A stretch of DNA of 64,000 bases from Delphinapterus leucas (GCF_002288925.2 NW_022098000.1:19392965-19456964); one strand, 5' to 3'; positions 1 to 11,708 are shown, numbered from the stretch's first letter. Notes: generated from the letters alone by a model not told the origin. Numbers and translations are program-made.

Positions 1-189
1 GCTGGGAAATTCAAGACACTGTTCATAAACCCACACTTTGTACCTGAACCTTTAACCAGTGTCCAAGAGGGAACACCCTGGCGTTTTCTTAGTTTGCCCA
101 TATATGGGGCACACGGTAAAGGGAGGAGGGTGAGGTTTGCAAGCTGCCAGGAATCCAACATCCAAAAACAGAGTCAGACCACCTATTAT
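1..189. other. Unassigned flank
   Basis: No gene or repeat was recognised in this short stretch at the left edge of the window. It is ordinary AT-rich sequence with no long reading frame. Confidence 0.5.
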
Positions 190-1350
190 AAGCACATTCT
201 GTGTGTCAGACACGATTAGAGGCACTTAGGGTATGTCAGTAGACAAAACAGAGAACAATGCCTCGTATCATTGAACTTTCATTCTATATAGGGGAGACAG
301 AACATGCACAGCAGAGATAATACATGAGTAAAACAAATAGGATGTTAGATTCCAGTGAACCATCTGGAAAAAAAGAGAGTAGATTAGAGGAAGGAGGATC
401 AGGGATGCAGGAGGGTGGGGGCAGAGGTAGAACTTAAAATCGGATGGTCAGGATAGTTCTCACTCAGAAGGGGAAATTGCAACAAATAAAGCAGATGAAA
501 TTGTTAGTCCAGCAGAATCTAAGGAAGAACCACGCAGGTGGAAGGGGCAGCCAGTGCAAGGGCCCTAAGGAAGCAGGATACCTGCTGGAGTGTCTGCGAA
601 ACAGCAAGGAAGCGGGTGTGAAGGAGGGATGTGAGCCAGGGGAGGAGGAGCGGAAGGAGATTAAATCACAGGGGAAAAGGGAGACAGATGATGAAAAATC
701 TGATAGATCACTGTGAGGAATTACCGAGTAAAATGGGGCGCCGTGAGAGAGTTCTGAGCAAAGCAGTAACATAATCTGATTTGTCTTTTAAAAAGATTTC
801 TGGGCTTCCCTGGTGGCGCAGTGGTTGAGAGTCTGCCTGCCGATGCAGGGGACACGGGTTCGAGCCGTGGTCTGGGAAGATCCCACGTGCCGCGGAGCAA
901 CTAGGCCCGTGAGCCACAACTACTGAGCATGCGCGTCTGGCGCCTGTGCTCCGCAACAAGAGAGGCCGCGACGGTGAGAGGCCCGCGCACCATGATGAAG
1001 AGTGGCCCCCGCTTGCCACAACTAGAGAAAGACCTCGCACAGAAACGAAGACGCAACACAGCAAAAATAAATTAATTAATAAACTCGTACCCCCAACATC
1101 TTCTTAAAAAAAAAAAAAGATTCCTTTAGCTGCTGCATTGAGACTAGCCTGCAGGAGGATAAGGGTGGAAACTGTAGGAGCCTACTAAAATAATCTGGGT
1201 GAGACATGATTTTGATTCAGGCCAGAGTAGGAGTAGTTGAATTCTAATATATATTTTGAAGATAGCGTCAACAGGATTTACTGTCAGATTGAATGTGGAA
1301 CGTGAGAGGTCTTGGCGTCAAGGAGAGCCCAGTGTTTTTGGCTTGGACAG
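190..1350 (-). mobile_element. L2 LINE fragment, split by a CHR SINE
   Basis: The stretch reads like the complement of the L2 3' region. In order it shows the parts around 'aacattctatataggggagacag', a purine-rich middle with 'gcaagggccctaagg', and, beyond the SINE, 'gctgctgcattgagac', 'tattttgaagatagcg' and 'tttttggcttggac'. These are typical of the L2 non-LTR retrotransposon read backwards. Open frames of about 90-100 codons at 444-716 and 464-772 lie inside the repeat and are not host genes. The copy is old and diverged, and it is interrupted at 802-1114 by a younger SINE. L2 spread before the eutherian radiation, so the copy is probably inactive. Confidence 0.7.
802..1114 (+). mobile_element. 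CHR-family SINE, long-tailed variant
   Basis: This tRNA-derived SINE begins with GGGCTTCCCTGGTGGCGCAG. It carries RNA polymerase III box A (TGGCGCAGTGG, about 814-824) and box B (GGTTCGAGCCG, about 857-867). It differs from the other copies in the window in having about 120 extra bases after the usual GAGAGGCCCGCG end, including GAGTGGCCCCCGCTTGCC and an AATTAATTAAT-rich tail, before the final A-run. An 11-bp target duplication (aaaagatttct at 791-801 and aaaagattcct at 1115-1125, one mismatch) bounds it. It inserted into an existing L2. The extra 3' segment points to an older or distinct CHR subfamily. Confidence 0.9.
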
Positions 1351-1808
1351 CTACAGGTGGAGCAGGTTTTTATAAAAACACATGAATGAAGCCAAGGTCT
1401 GCCTCCCAGTGTACTCCGTTCATCGCACAATTCGACGGGAGATTAAAAGAGCTAATATGTGTACGGTGGAAACAGATTTTAAAATATAAACAGGTAATGA
1501 GTTGAGGCACAACTGGGGCAAAATGGATTGTGGTTCCCTGTGTGGACAACAGAGTGAGACTTCCCGGTCTCAAATCCAGACTCTGCTTCTTTCTTGCAAA
1601 ACGATTTTCAGAAAATCAGTTACTTTATCTCTAAGTTTCCTCTTCTGCAGAACGGAAATAAGAGTATATAATTATTATGGATGAAGATGTTGGAATGTAA
1701 AGACTTTAGAATTGGAGTTGAATTTGAGTTCCTGGGAAATTCTGTAGTAACTTATGATACTGTATTCACCTCTCCGACCTCAATTTCTTTATTTGAGAAG
1801 AAAGAATT
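1351..1808. other. No gene recognised
   Basis: Unique-looking AT-rich sequence. The frames of about 60 codons at 1370-1573 (-) and 1502-1684 (+) show no recognisable domain and are of chance length. Confidence 0.5.
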
Positions 1809-1849
1809 GTACTCACTTCTGCAGCACATATATTAAAAAAATTGAAAAG
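1809..1849 (+). pseudogene. U6 snRNA-like 5' fragment
   Basis: About 40 bases resemble the start of U6 spliceosomal RNA. The match runs from 'gtactcacttctgcagcac' (U6 has GTGCTCGCTTCGGCAGCAC) through 'atatattaaa' to 'attgaaaag' (U6 ATTGGAACG), with a short A-expansion. Similarity stops before the ACAGAGA box, so this is a 3'-truncated retrotransposed fragment and not a working snRNA gene. No distal or proximal sequence element or TATA box at U6-gene spacing was seen upstream. The match is short, so chance similarity is not fully excluded. Confidence 0.55.
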
Positions 1850-3659
1850 CAAGCAAATAGTACCTAACTTGTGTATGTGTAAGGAAAAAATAATGTATTT
1901 GGCATAAAGTAGGTGTCCAGTCAGAAGTTAACTATAACTTGCAATTTTTCTTCTTTTGTGTATTTATATTTCCCTCTTTAAAAATGATTTAAGTAAGCCA
2001 ACAGAGTTTTTTCTCCATTTCATTTATATCTGATTTTTATCAGCAAAGATGACATGGCAGAGTATGGTCTTCAGAAAATACTAAGCAGGCTTGTTCTTGA
2101 GATGGTACGAAGACGGTAAAAGAAAAAAACACCATCTGTTTAAACCACTCTATACCTTGCTTTCGCTTCAAAACAGCAGATTAATGATACTATTGGACCT
2201 AGGAAACATTGTGAATTAGATAAAGTTCATGTGTAATGCCCTTCCTGTCACCATACTCTATCATGTCTCTACTTTCTGTCACTTTCCATCCCTAACTGGT
2301 TCGCTAACCTCATTATCTCACTCCTACATCTTCAGAACTACATAAATAAATATAAACTTACATCTACAGGATCATTTCATAGCGGATCTGTACCACCCAT
2401 CAGCTCATTCCGCATACATTGAGAGTCTATGCAAATTAAACGGTGAACACTTAGCAGTAAGCCGGGTACCGTTTGTGAGGGCTACAGTTAGACTGGTCTA
2501 CTCAATTTGGCAATGACAATATAAACTAAAATAATGGCTGGGTTCCCTAGTTTCAAAAACTTCTTACTAACACTTAAAAGGCAGTCTTTTAATTCAGGAC
2601 TTTAATGCATTTGTTGAATTTTCAGTTGCAAACGATGATAATATTCACATTTAATGATATTTTTATGCAAGGCATCTGATATTAAGCATTAGTATATATA
2701 AAAGGATTCTTAAAATACGTTTGAGCCTATTCAGAAAGGTATCAACGATCACAATAAGGTACTGGTTATACAACCAATCTTTGGAGTCTCATGTTTCTTA
2801 AGTTTTCAATAACACCCTTATAAGAAAAGGCTGGATGGTAACCTCTGAACATCTTTGTGATATGGATTCATGCCTTGCACCAGCTCTGTTGATTCTTGTG
2901 GAGCCTGCATACCTCAGATGGGGAGATGAAATATTGGAATTATGGTATTCTATGCTTTCCTTTCAAATGTGAAAGTGCCTGTAAAAATACTCAGTAATAT
3001 ACCTGCATATTGTCCTTTGACTATTTTTAAAATTTAGCAACAGGAGGATTTAAATCTCCTTAGACTTAAAAATTATCTTTATTAAAATGTGTGTTTTCCA
3101 AATATGGCAGCAAGGGATTTTAGACTATCTCTACATTGGTAATGTGAAACAAACATAAAAACAAGAAAAAGTAACTTCCTGGATGAGCGATATTTATAAG
3201 AAACTCCTATTATTCAGAAGGTTTAACTTCTTGTTTGTAGTTCATTCACGTATCCGTCATGCATTTATTTATTTATCAAAACTTGGTTGCCCGTATACCA
3301 TATTTTTGGTACAAGAGAGATGAAGGTGAATATGTAAGGACTCCTTTACTCTCACCACCAAATTTTCTGAAATAATTGGGATTCAAAATGGTTGATCTCT
3401 GTCCCATTAGGTGTCACTGTTTCACAGCTTTATGTCTAATCCAAACCCCAAAGTTTCTTTGGTATATATTGTGTAAAAACAAAACAAATAATAAAAGACA
3501 TGATTCCTGCCCTGAAATTGCTTAAAATATCTTTAATTTGTGGATGAAAGCCTCTGAGAAAAGCCTTACTGAAAAGTAAATTAAGGAGTTACTACAACTG
3601 TGTGTTATGGGCGCCAGGAAAAATGCCTCACCTTATAGAGTTTCTCCCATTTTGATGTA
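1850..3659. other. No gene or repeat recognised
   Basis: About 1.8 kb of AT-rich sequence with no open frame of notable length and no repeat I could name. It may contain very old, diverged repeats. Confidence 0.45.
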
Positions 3660-4240
3660 ATCATTCATTCATTCAGCAAATATATTAAGTTCAAGCTATG
3701 GTCTAAAGGATGCGATATATTTGGGAACACAGAAATATCCAAAAAATTTTTTTTTCTTTCTGTATAGCAGGGAATGTAGATAAACCATCAAATAATCATT
3801 CTGTAATGTGATAAACATTTTATAAAAGTATGGCCAACAGTTTGTGATTTTAGGAGGAAAAAATTTAATATAGGAGATTCTGAAAGATAAATAGGAAGGC
3901 CAGAACTAGGGTGAAATGATTGAGGCATTTTCCTTGAACACAAAATTTAAGGTGATGCCAAATAATTCAGTAATCAAGACAAATAATGCTTTAACAAAAT
4001 AATTTTAAAAATCAAGTTGGCAAACTATGGTCCATGGGCTGACCAACTATTTTTGTAAAGTTTTATTGGGCTTTCAACAAGTAAGAATGAAAGGTAAGGT
4101 TATTCTAGGAAGAGAAAATAACATGAGAAGACACTAGAAGATTTGAAAATGGCACATGAGATGTTTAAGAATGATAACTAGTCTTGTGAGGTTAAGAAGA
4201 CTGAATAAAAGTGGATTTTTGTTTGTTTTAATGTGAAATT
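3660..4240 (-). mobile_element. Old L2-like fragment
   Basis: It opens with 'attcattcattcagcaaatat', which is the complement of the L2 3' end (ATATTTGTTGAATGAATGAAT). It continues with weak L2-like sequence (around 'gaacacagaa' and 'gataaaccatcaaataa'). It is strongly diverged, and a short hAT-like piece lies inside it at 4013-4070. Confidence 0.45.
4013..4070 (+). mobile_element. hAT-Charlie-type MITE fragment
   Basis: This short piece reads 'ggcaaactatggtccatggg' followed by 'tttttgtaaagttttattgg'. That pattern (GGCAAACTACGGCCCGYGGG, then TTTTTGTAAATAAAGTTTTATTGG) marks one end of a common eutherian non-autonomous hAT-Charlie family. The more complete element at 18700-19135 has the same pattern. 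Only one end survives here. Confidence 0.5.
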
Positions 4241-4649
4241 CTGGATTATAGAGTCATTTCACCCTCTTTAAAGTTTACATCCTACTGGAAGCAATGAATT
4301 AGATTAACTGACCTTGAAGTGTTTGTGATTTATTTGAAAATATGATGGGCTTTAAATAATATTTGCTGAATTGAATAGTTTTCCTACTATTTTAAGAAAC
4401 CTAGAGGGAATGAGGGGGACATAGGAAAGGAAGGGAGGTATTGGAAAGGGGCAGAGAAGAGGGGTAGTAAGTGCTTAGAAGGCACGGTTTTCTTACTATA
4501 CAAACTTGCTGGTCTACCATGCATGAAATAAGTACAATGTGTGTAGAAATCGTATATGCACAGCGCACTAAGGGGATATGTAAGAAGACTAAAGATAGGT
4601 GGAACATATGGAAGTTTTCTTTTAAGAAATGAAATTCTGTATCTATTTG

Positions 4650-5108
4650 GGGGGACTTGGTTTTTAAAATTGTTTCCAGCTTTATTGAGGAATGATTGAC
4701 ACAAATTAGACATATTTATGTTGTACAATCTGGAGTTTTAAGAAGTACATGGTGATTTAATACATGTATATCTTGTGAAATGATTACCACAGTCAAGCTA
4801 ATTAACACATCCATCACCTCAGTAGTTACCATTTGTTTTCCCTGTGGTAAGAACACTTAAGATTTATTCCCTTAGCAAATTTCAAGTACCCATACAGTAT
4901 TAGTAACTATAATCACCGTGCTGTACTGTAGAGCCCCAGAACTTACAAGAATCATCTTATAACTGACACTTTGTAGGCTCTGACCAATATCCCCTCTTCC
5001 CCCAGCCCCTAGCCCCTGGCAACCACCGTCCTATTCTCTAGTTCTATGAAGTCATGCACAAAAAAACAAATAGTGTATGATCTCACTTATATGTAGAATC
5101 CAAAAAAG
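4650..5108 (-). mobile_element. L1M 3' end with twin-priming inversion
   Basis: From about 4665 to 5052 the sequence is the complement of an L1M 3'UTR, shown by 'gtgaaatgattaccacagtc', 'ccatacagtattagtaac' and 'cctggcaaccaccgtcc'. From about 5056 to 5108 it switches to the plus orientation of the stretch that normally lies immediately upstream, the end of ORF2 ('tatgatctcacttatatgta' then 'gaatccaaaaaag'). A short 5' segment inverted against the 3' segment is the signature of twin priming during L1 insertion. The whole is flanked by a 13-bp direct repeat tctgtatctattt at 4636-4648 and 5109-5121, which fits a target duplication. Confidence 0.75.
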
Positions 5109-5121
5109 TCTGTATCTATTT

Positions 5122-7160
5122 TGAAGGGAAAAAATACCTATGATGGTATAGGTTGATTGGAAGCATGTGCTATGGGAGTGGTGGAGAATGTTGGGAAGAA
5201 TAAGTGATTTGAAACATATGTACAACATGAAGAAAAACAGACACAGTAATGCTCAAAGGAATAAAGGTTACCTAAAGTAGTGTACCTGGTTCTGTACCAT
5301 ATGAAGACGAAAAACACAATGAGAGTTTTAAAATTTTATATAAATGATATCAAATACATGTATATTTGAACTGCTTATACATCTAGATATAATGGCATCT
5401 GTATTCGATTTTTAGATCATTACTGGTTCTTCCATAAAGCTCACCAGTAAACTTCAAGGTCAACAATGAATTATCGTACAATGTGGAAAATTTCTGGACT
5501 CAGGGAAGAATCCTTAAGAAAGTAAGGGTACCACAACCTAAAATCTGGCCATGTCGCCACTTAATGACTTCATACTAAAGAACTCTTAAGAGGGTGTTAA
5601 ATTTCCCATCTCACAACCTGGACCAGACACAATGTTGAAATTAGAGTAGGTCATGCATCTCAAGTCACCTATCGTGTGGCCTTCATGAAGTTTGCCTATG
5701 TCTAATATGTTTTTCTTTAAAATCAGAATAACACTTACAACAAACTTCAAAGCAATGTCAAAGACACTAAGGAATACTACAGTTATCACCAAGCTCCACG
5801 ATATGTTTCTGCACTCCCAGGAGTTTACAGTAAGAAAAATAAGTTGTTATCATGTATAGCATCAAAAACATAAACTACAGTCATAGCAGTATAGTTTTTC
5901 CTTTTTCCAGGTTCCTCGTTATTTTTAGTCATAGCCTTAACTGAGAAGCCACTAAATATGAACCACCAAAACGAGAGAGGCAAAACAGCAAAGTCAAAGA
6001 TGGCTAGAGCAGTAAGCAGATTTAAATTCTTTTTAAACTAGCATCCATCTCTCCAGTGTCTGTGATGGATGGTTTAAGAAAAGGCCTCACAAAATCCAAC
6101 AATATAAAAATGTGACATTCAGTACACAAGCACATTGCCTTGGCAGGGAACTTCCTCAGTGAGAGCAGAGATGGCTCAGAAATTTGGCCACGGGTCACTT
6201 GGACAGGGTGGTCACTGTGATGGTGTCTTGCTGCAATAGTTGTTTGTTTGTTTCCCCTTTCATTTATACGAAAGCTATCTGCTCTGGCTCTTGGTTTTTA
6301 GAGTCGAAGTATCCATATACCCACTTGTTTTCGCCGTGTTTATTACAATATTCCTTTAGCAGTTTATATTTTCCATATTCAGTTACATTTCTTACCTTAT
6401 GCCATGACAGCCTTATGATATAAGGGAGCTATCCACTACACTGACTGCGAACAAACACGTCCAAATTGAGAGAAAAATAAATAAATGTTGTATATCATTA
6501 GCAGGAAGTGAAAAACTTTCAGGTTCTAAACACAGTTCTGGCCAAATCATATTCAGCCAACAGTTATTTACTTCTCTCTCAACTGCTGCTCACCCCTTCT
6601 CTCACTGTCTCTGGGCTTCATCTATCTCCCCCTTTCTCCTTCTTTAATGATGTTCCTCTCTTAAGACTTACAAATAGAACCACTATTTACTTCTTTATTT
6701 TAGTTTATTCCTTCTTCAGCCAACTTCTCAAAAATGCCTGTGCTAGTCTTTCTTACCCAACCTTTTTGCTTCTTCTTTCAAACTCTTCCCTCTGTTTTGG
6801 CCAAATCAAACTGATTGAGTCTATTCTTAGGCAAAGTTTCTTACTTTAGGAATCTCTTCCCGACCTACTGTGTACCCTTATGAATTCTGTATCCAGGTAT
6901 TAATAGAATTCCTGTCACTTTCTTGGGTTTATCAGGCAGTCTAGTGTCAACCTGAGTATCTGTCAGAGAATGTGAAAAGCTGTGAGCCTGCTGAGACCTG
7001 CATTTAAAATGTTATGTAATGCAGATGACATTATGGGTGCAGGTGCACCTTAGCACCCGAGTCAGGCTCTAATGTGGACAAAATGCCCACTTCAGGAGAA
7101 GTACCAGGGGCTAGAAGAGAAAGGCTTCAGAGTTAAGAGTATTTATTCTTGAAGAACTAT
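5122..7160. other. No gene recognised
   Basis: About 2 kb of AT-rich sequence. The frames at 5586-5792 (-), 6184-6423 (+) and 6508-6849 (+) give hydrophobic, low-information peptides with no recognisable domain. I treat them as chance frames. Confidence 0.5.
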
Positions 7161-7206
7161 TCATTCATTCATTCATTTACTCATTCATTTTTAACTTATT
7201 TATTTT
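7161..7206 (+). repeat. (ATTC)n-rich simple repeat
   Basis: Imperfect tandem TTCA/ATTC units run into a T- and A-rich stretch. This may be the decayed tail of an old LINE. Confidence 0.7.
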
Positions 7207-7879
7207 AGTTATTGTTGCTCTAGGTCTTCTAATCTTTTTCTTTTATCTACAAGTCTTAGAGTTAATGCTTTGTAAAGTATTTCTCCCAAGCTGGAGGAAA
7301 ATCATTCAGTAAGGCTCTCTGTCCAAAGGATGAACAAAATTAAATTTATGCCACCCTTCTATGCATGGGAGGTTGAAGTGAATGATATAAAAGAAACAAT
7401 CTGCTGAAATCTGGGCTCAGAGAATCTGACACCAATTAAGGTAATAACTTATTTACCTGGGTGTCATTTTCATGTAACCTCAAGTATTCTGAATCAAAAC
7501 AAGGGCCTGGAAGAAAGCAAATACAAGCAAACAAATAAACAAATGCAATCACACAAAAGGGATGCCACAAAAGCTATCGAGGTAAACTGAAACTTAAGGG
7601 GTTTTTTGAAGAATCTTAAGAGATATTTTATAAAATATATAGTTACCACAAAGCTGGATTATGATACACATTAAAAATATAATTTAGAAGTGTGGGAAAG
7701 ATCTGGCTTCTGGAGAAAGTCCTCTGTCCTCACATCAGCTCTGACAAAGACAAAGAAAAGATAACTTACAGAACACAGTTCCAAGAATTAAAAATAGAGT
7801 TCTTGCCTCTTTTCAGTTGAGAATGACTAAAATATCATCATAAGCTTTCAGAATATCATTGTATTCAAGTTCATCTACT
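7207..7879. other. No gene recognised
   Basis: AT-rich sequence with nothing recognisable before the repeat cluster that begins near 7880. Confidence 0.45.
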
Positions 7880-8590
7880 AGCTTTTGTTGCATTAAAAAA
7901 GCACCCCAGGGCTTCCCTGGTGGCGCAGTGGTTGAGAGTCCGCCTGCCGATGCAGGGGACATGGGTTCGTGCCCCGGTCCGGGAAGATCCCACATGCCGC
8001 AGAGCGGCTGGGCCCGTGAGCCATGGCCGCTGAGCCTGCACGTCCGGAGCCTGTGCTCCGCAACGGGAGAGGCCCGCGTACCGCAAAAAAAAAAATAATA
8101 ATAAATAAATAAATAAATTAATAAAAAAGCACCCCAAAACATAGTCGTTTAAAACAACCAGCTAATCGCTTACTGAGCTTGCAGTTCTACTGGGCGGTTC
8201 TTCTGGTCTGGCCAAACTTTCCTGAAATTGACTGGGTTAGTTTGTGCAACTGTAGGTACCTGGTGAGTCTCAGGCTTCACTCACAGGCGTGGTAGATGGC
8301 TGGCCATCACCTGGGGCAGCAAGGGTGATCAGGCCACATGTCTTTCATTGTGTGGTCGGCTAACACGGACTTATTCACATGGTGGCATTTTTTCTGAGAG
8401 CAGCAAGGAAAGGAAGCTACAAAGCCTCTTATGGTCTGAGTTTAGAACCAGCACAATCTCACTATTGCCAGTTTCTGTTTTTTAAAACAAATCTTAAGGC
8501 TCCCCTAGATTCAAGGGGTGAGGAAGCAGATTCTGCCTCTTTTTGGAAGAGCTATAAAGTACTGTGAAAGCCATTTCTTTGCAATCTACC
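7880..8590 (-). mobile_element. Ancient LTR-like repeat, split by a CHR SINE
   Basis: Around the SINE the sequence reads like an ancient eutherian LTR-type repeat. It shows 'gcaccccaaaacatagtcg' with 'ttaaaacaac', 'ctgggcggttcttctggtct', 'ttcacatggtggca' and 'agagcagcaaggaaagg'. These motifs are common in MLT1-like (ERVL-MaLR) LTRs read backwards. I cannot assign the subfamily with confidence. It has no coding part. Confidence 0.5.
7909..8121 (+). mobile_element. CHR-family SINE
   Basis: A complete tRNA-derived CHR SINE from GGGCTTCCCTGG to GCGTACCGC, followed by an A-rich (AATAAATAAAT)-type tail. Box A (TGGCGCAGTGG) and box B (GGTTCGTGCCC) are intact. A perfect 15-bp target duplication, taaaaaagcacccca, lies at 7894-7908 and 8122-8136, so the insertion is fairly recent. 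Open frames on both strands here are repeat-derived. Confidence 0.95.
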
Positions 8591-8899
8591 ACCCAGAGAA
8601 GAGTAAAATTACAGATGCTTGAAATGGTATCCTTGAAACAAAAAGAAAAGGGAAAAAAATGTCTTGTTTATTAAGCTATTTACAAAATTTTAAAAGAATT
8701 ATAATAGCAGATAATTTTGAAGCTTAAAGGATAGCTTAGTTGTTACTATGGCTCTTATGAAGCTGATGTGTATAACAATTCTTAATAAGTGATACAGTAT
8801 TCACTGACAATAAGCTGGTATTATTGTCATCTAAAAAACTCCAGTAAAGTGGCACAATTCCGTCCATGGCAATACTAAATAAGTGAGGAATATTTTGTG

Positions 8900-9110
8900 T
8901 GTGTCTAGCATATGCGATATTCTGTGCTTGATGTCAAGTCTAAAATGGTTAATATACCATTCCAAGCCTCCATCCTCATGAAGCATAGAGTCTAGTGGGT
9001 GAGACAGATGATAAATTCAAGAAACACATATCTACATCAGTGAAGAATGGTATGATGAAAACAATGTGGTTTTGGTGTCGAAAACGAAAGGAAGGGGATG
9101 ATACCTGCTT
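8900..9110 (-). mobile_element. L2-like fragment
   Basis: The pattern 'cctccatcctcatgaagcat' then 'agagtctagtgggtgagaca' and 'gataaattcaagaaac' matches the complement of an L2 3' segment (CCCTCATGGAGCTTACATTCTAGTGGGGAGACA). It is diverged and has no tail. Confidence 0.6.
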
Positions 9111-9189
9111 TATATGTAGTATTCCAGATGCCATCTCTGGGGAAGTCACATGGTAGCCAAGGCTTAGATAGGATTAAGAATATTATAAT

Positions 9190-9345
9190 TAATTCCACTT
9201 TAAGATACTATGTTCATTTGAATATTAGAATTATAGATGTTTATAGAAATGATCTAATCAACACTTTTATAGATGAAAAGCATTTGGTACCTAGACAGGA
9301 GAAATAATTTGCTCAATTAAATTTATATTTATGTGCTCAAATAAC
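9190..9345 (-). mobile_element. MIR-like fragment
   Basis: Weak similarity to the complement of MIR: 'tttatagatgaaaagcattt', then 'acaggagaaataatttgctc' (compare GATGAGGAAACTGAGGC and GTAACTTGCCC). The call is tentative. Confidence 0.35.
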
Positions 9346-9579
9346 TTCCTCAGTAGTTGGGAATGACTTGAGACCTGGCCTAGTTCAGTATGTGCCTTTG
9401 CACCACTGTGCCCTGTTTCCCTTTGTTCTCAAACACAATTCTGCAAAAGCCTTTGTCACCCACTTGTGAGGTCAATAAATCCAGCCACAACAGTAAAGAA
9501 CATTGATTTCAGGGACTTTGTAGTGCTTCTCTTGGGGCAAGAGCAGGCTGATACAGGAGCTGCAGGAAAGCATAGTAGT

Positions 9580-9800
9580 TGAACGACTTCAGTCTAGGAG
9601 ACATTTTGACCTGGTTAAATCCAGCTCTGCAGCTTAGCCCTACATGTTCCCAAGCCTCTTTGTGCTTTGGTTTAATAATCTGTGAAACGGGGATAAACAC
9701 ATCCATACTTAACTCATAGGACTGGCGTGAGGACTAAATGAGATAAAAACTGCAAAGCATTTAGAACAGCGCATAATACTTAGCACGCCTGTAAATGTCA
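9580..9800 (+). mobile_element. MIR element
   Basis: MIR-type order is visible: 'aatccagctctgcagctta', 'gtgctttggtttaataatct', 'gtgaaacggggataa', 'gcgtgaggactaaatgagat' and 'agcatttagaacagcgca'. This is an old tRNA-derived SINE shared across mammals and no longer mobile. Confidence 0.75.
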
Positions 9801-11352
9801 TTGATTACTAGTCTAAAGTTTACTCATGAAACCTAAGGTTGGACCCCAGCCACGTTTTCTGGGAGAAAAGGAATGAATGAAATAATGGCGGGATTAGAAT
9901 TGAGAAAGTTCTGACATCTCTAATAACAGCATGGAAGCAAACTGCCAAACATTTTCTCCTTGATTTTCAGGGAGAGTGTGTATAATTAAAAATAAATAAT
10001 AATACCACCAAATATATTTTTGTTTCATAAGTTTCTAGTAGAAATTTCAGGAGTTGGAGGCATGACTAATGCTAGTGAAGATGTTTCCCTTATTTTCCTT
10101 TCTCCAGTGTCCACCCTGCTTACTCCTCTGAATACTGCAGGACATTCAGTGTAGGGAGAATAATTACATAGAAAACTACCAAGGAACCATTGTTACCAAG
10201 CTCTGTAAGAACTGAGTGATTGATGCCTGTCATTAGTTCACATTCTGATCCCTCTGAGGACGTCTTGGCAGCCATATGGAATGTGGGTGGAGTTCAATGT
10301 ATCCTTTCCCCACACACACACTCAAAGCTGCAAAGGCCCTTTGTGTATGTGAATGTTTGGGAGTTGTCATAAGTACACACTCAGATGCTACAGTATTTTA
10401 GATTTATGTTAATATGTCACAGGGTTAACGTAAGAATTCAGCAAGTGTCATTCATTCCTGACTTTGGTAACAACTTCTATCACCCCAACCACACGTCTTG
10501 TCACTTTCTATCCTGTTCTGGAAGTGACTTATGTTGCCACCTGATCTTAACATTCCAACTTATCATCAGATTCCTCTTCAAGAGTCCCCAACATTCTTTC
10601 ATTTCTGAGTTGTGCAGTCCACGTCTGGCTAATCATAACATATATCTTGAAGAGCCTCCAGTCAATTTTGATTACCATCTGCTGCACATTTGAAAGTCAT
10701 TCCTGTAACGGAGTGGCCAGACTCCAGTGGCATGTGTTATACCCAAACCTTCATGTCAAAGTGGAGAAGCCAGTTTGGATAAACTTAATTGAGAGGCATT
10801 CTTTTAAAGGGACATTACCCTTGGCTACATACATACATCATTTTAATTAGTTTCTCTCTTTGTTCATTTAATTAGTTTTTATTCCTTCTCAAAACTCTTA
10901 ATCATGTTTTTGTTTTTTTTCTAAATAAAATTTCTAGAGAGAAAGAAGATCTACAGAGACAGAATACATGGTGCTCCGTTACCCCTGGGAAGCTGCTGAA
11001 ACATTATGGCAATATAGCTTGAAAGGGAGGGAATCTGGACGTTTGAAGAAAATATTGAGACTTCCTGGATTTACCTGTATCTTCCTAAAAACAAAAAGAA
11101 GCCCACAGTCATTTAATTGGTAGGTAGTTCATATTGCACTGGGTCAGGTGGAGGAGATCCATTTTCCATCCCAATTATTCTCATCTTAAACACTTCTCAT
11201 AGCTTGAAGGGTTAATATATCTATGGTAAAATAATGAATTGTTATCACAGTTATTTATGCAGTTTGTCCCAGTCTTTATCATCTTGGTCATTACCATCCT
11301 CATGAGCATCAGCCTGGGGTAAACATAAAGCAGGCAGACCTTAGCTCTTGTG
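9801..11352. other. No gene recognised
   Basis: About 1.5 kb of AT-rich sequence. The frame of 102 codons at 10385-10693 shows no domain, no plausible splice or initiation context and no family resemblance. Confidence 0.5.
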
Positions 11353-11357
11353 ATCAC

Positions 11358-11703
11358 TGTCTTAGCCTGTTTGGTCTACTCTTACAAACTACCACAGACT
11401 GGCTAGCTTACAAACAACAGACGTCTGTTTCTCACAGATGTAGAGGCTGAAAATCCAAGATCAAGGTGCTGCTTGGTCAGGGGAGGGCCCTCTTCTGGGT
11501 CGCAGTCTTCTCTTGTACTTCACTTGGCAGAAGGGACGAGGGAGCTCTGTGAGGTCTCTTCCATCAGACCACTAATCCCATTCATGAGGGCTCCATCCTC
11601 ATGACCTATGACCTCCCCAAAATCCCACTTCCTAATAACATCACATGGGACAGTAGGATAGCAACGTATGACTTCTGGGGGACATAAACATTCAGCCATA
11701 GCA
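11358..11703 (-). mobile_element. Solo MaLR LTR (MLT1/MST-like)
   Basis: A 346-bp element starts with TG and ends with CA. It carries the complement of a MaLR LTR: 'tactcttacaaactaccac', 'ctcacagatgtagaggctg', 'atccaagatcaaggtgctg', 'cactaatcccattcatgagg' and 'tgacctccccaaaatccca'. It is flanked by near-identical 5-bp repeats, atcac (11353-11357) and atcat (11704-11708), as expected for an LTR element. No internal region or second LTR is present, so this is a solo LTR left by recombination. It is non-coding and old. Confidence 0.8.
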
Positions 11704-11708
11704 ATCAT

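Noticed and set aside
7813..8142. Open frames of 79-109 codons on both strands
   Set aside because: They lie within or across the CHR SINE at 7909-8121. The same peptides recur at each SINE copy (18.7, 34.4, 42.6 and 51.2 kb), so they are translations of a non-coding repeat.
10385..10693. 102-codon frame as a possible small gene
   Set aside because: No domain, no initiation context and no splice structure. This length is expected by chance in 64 kb.
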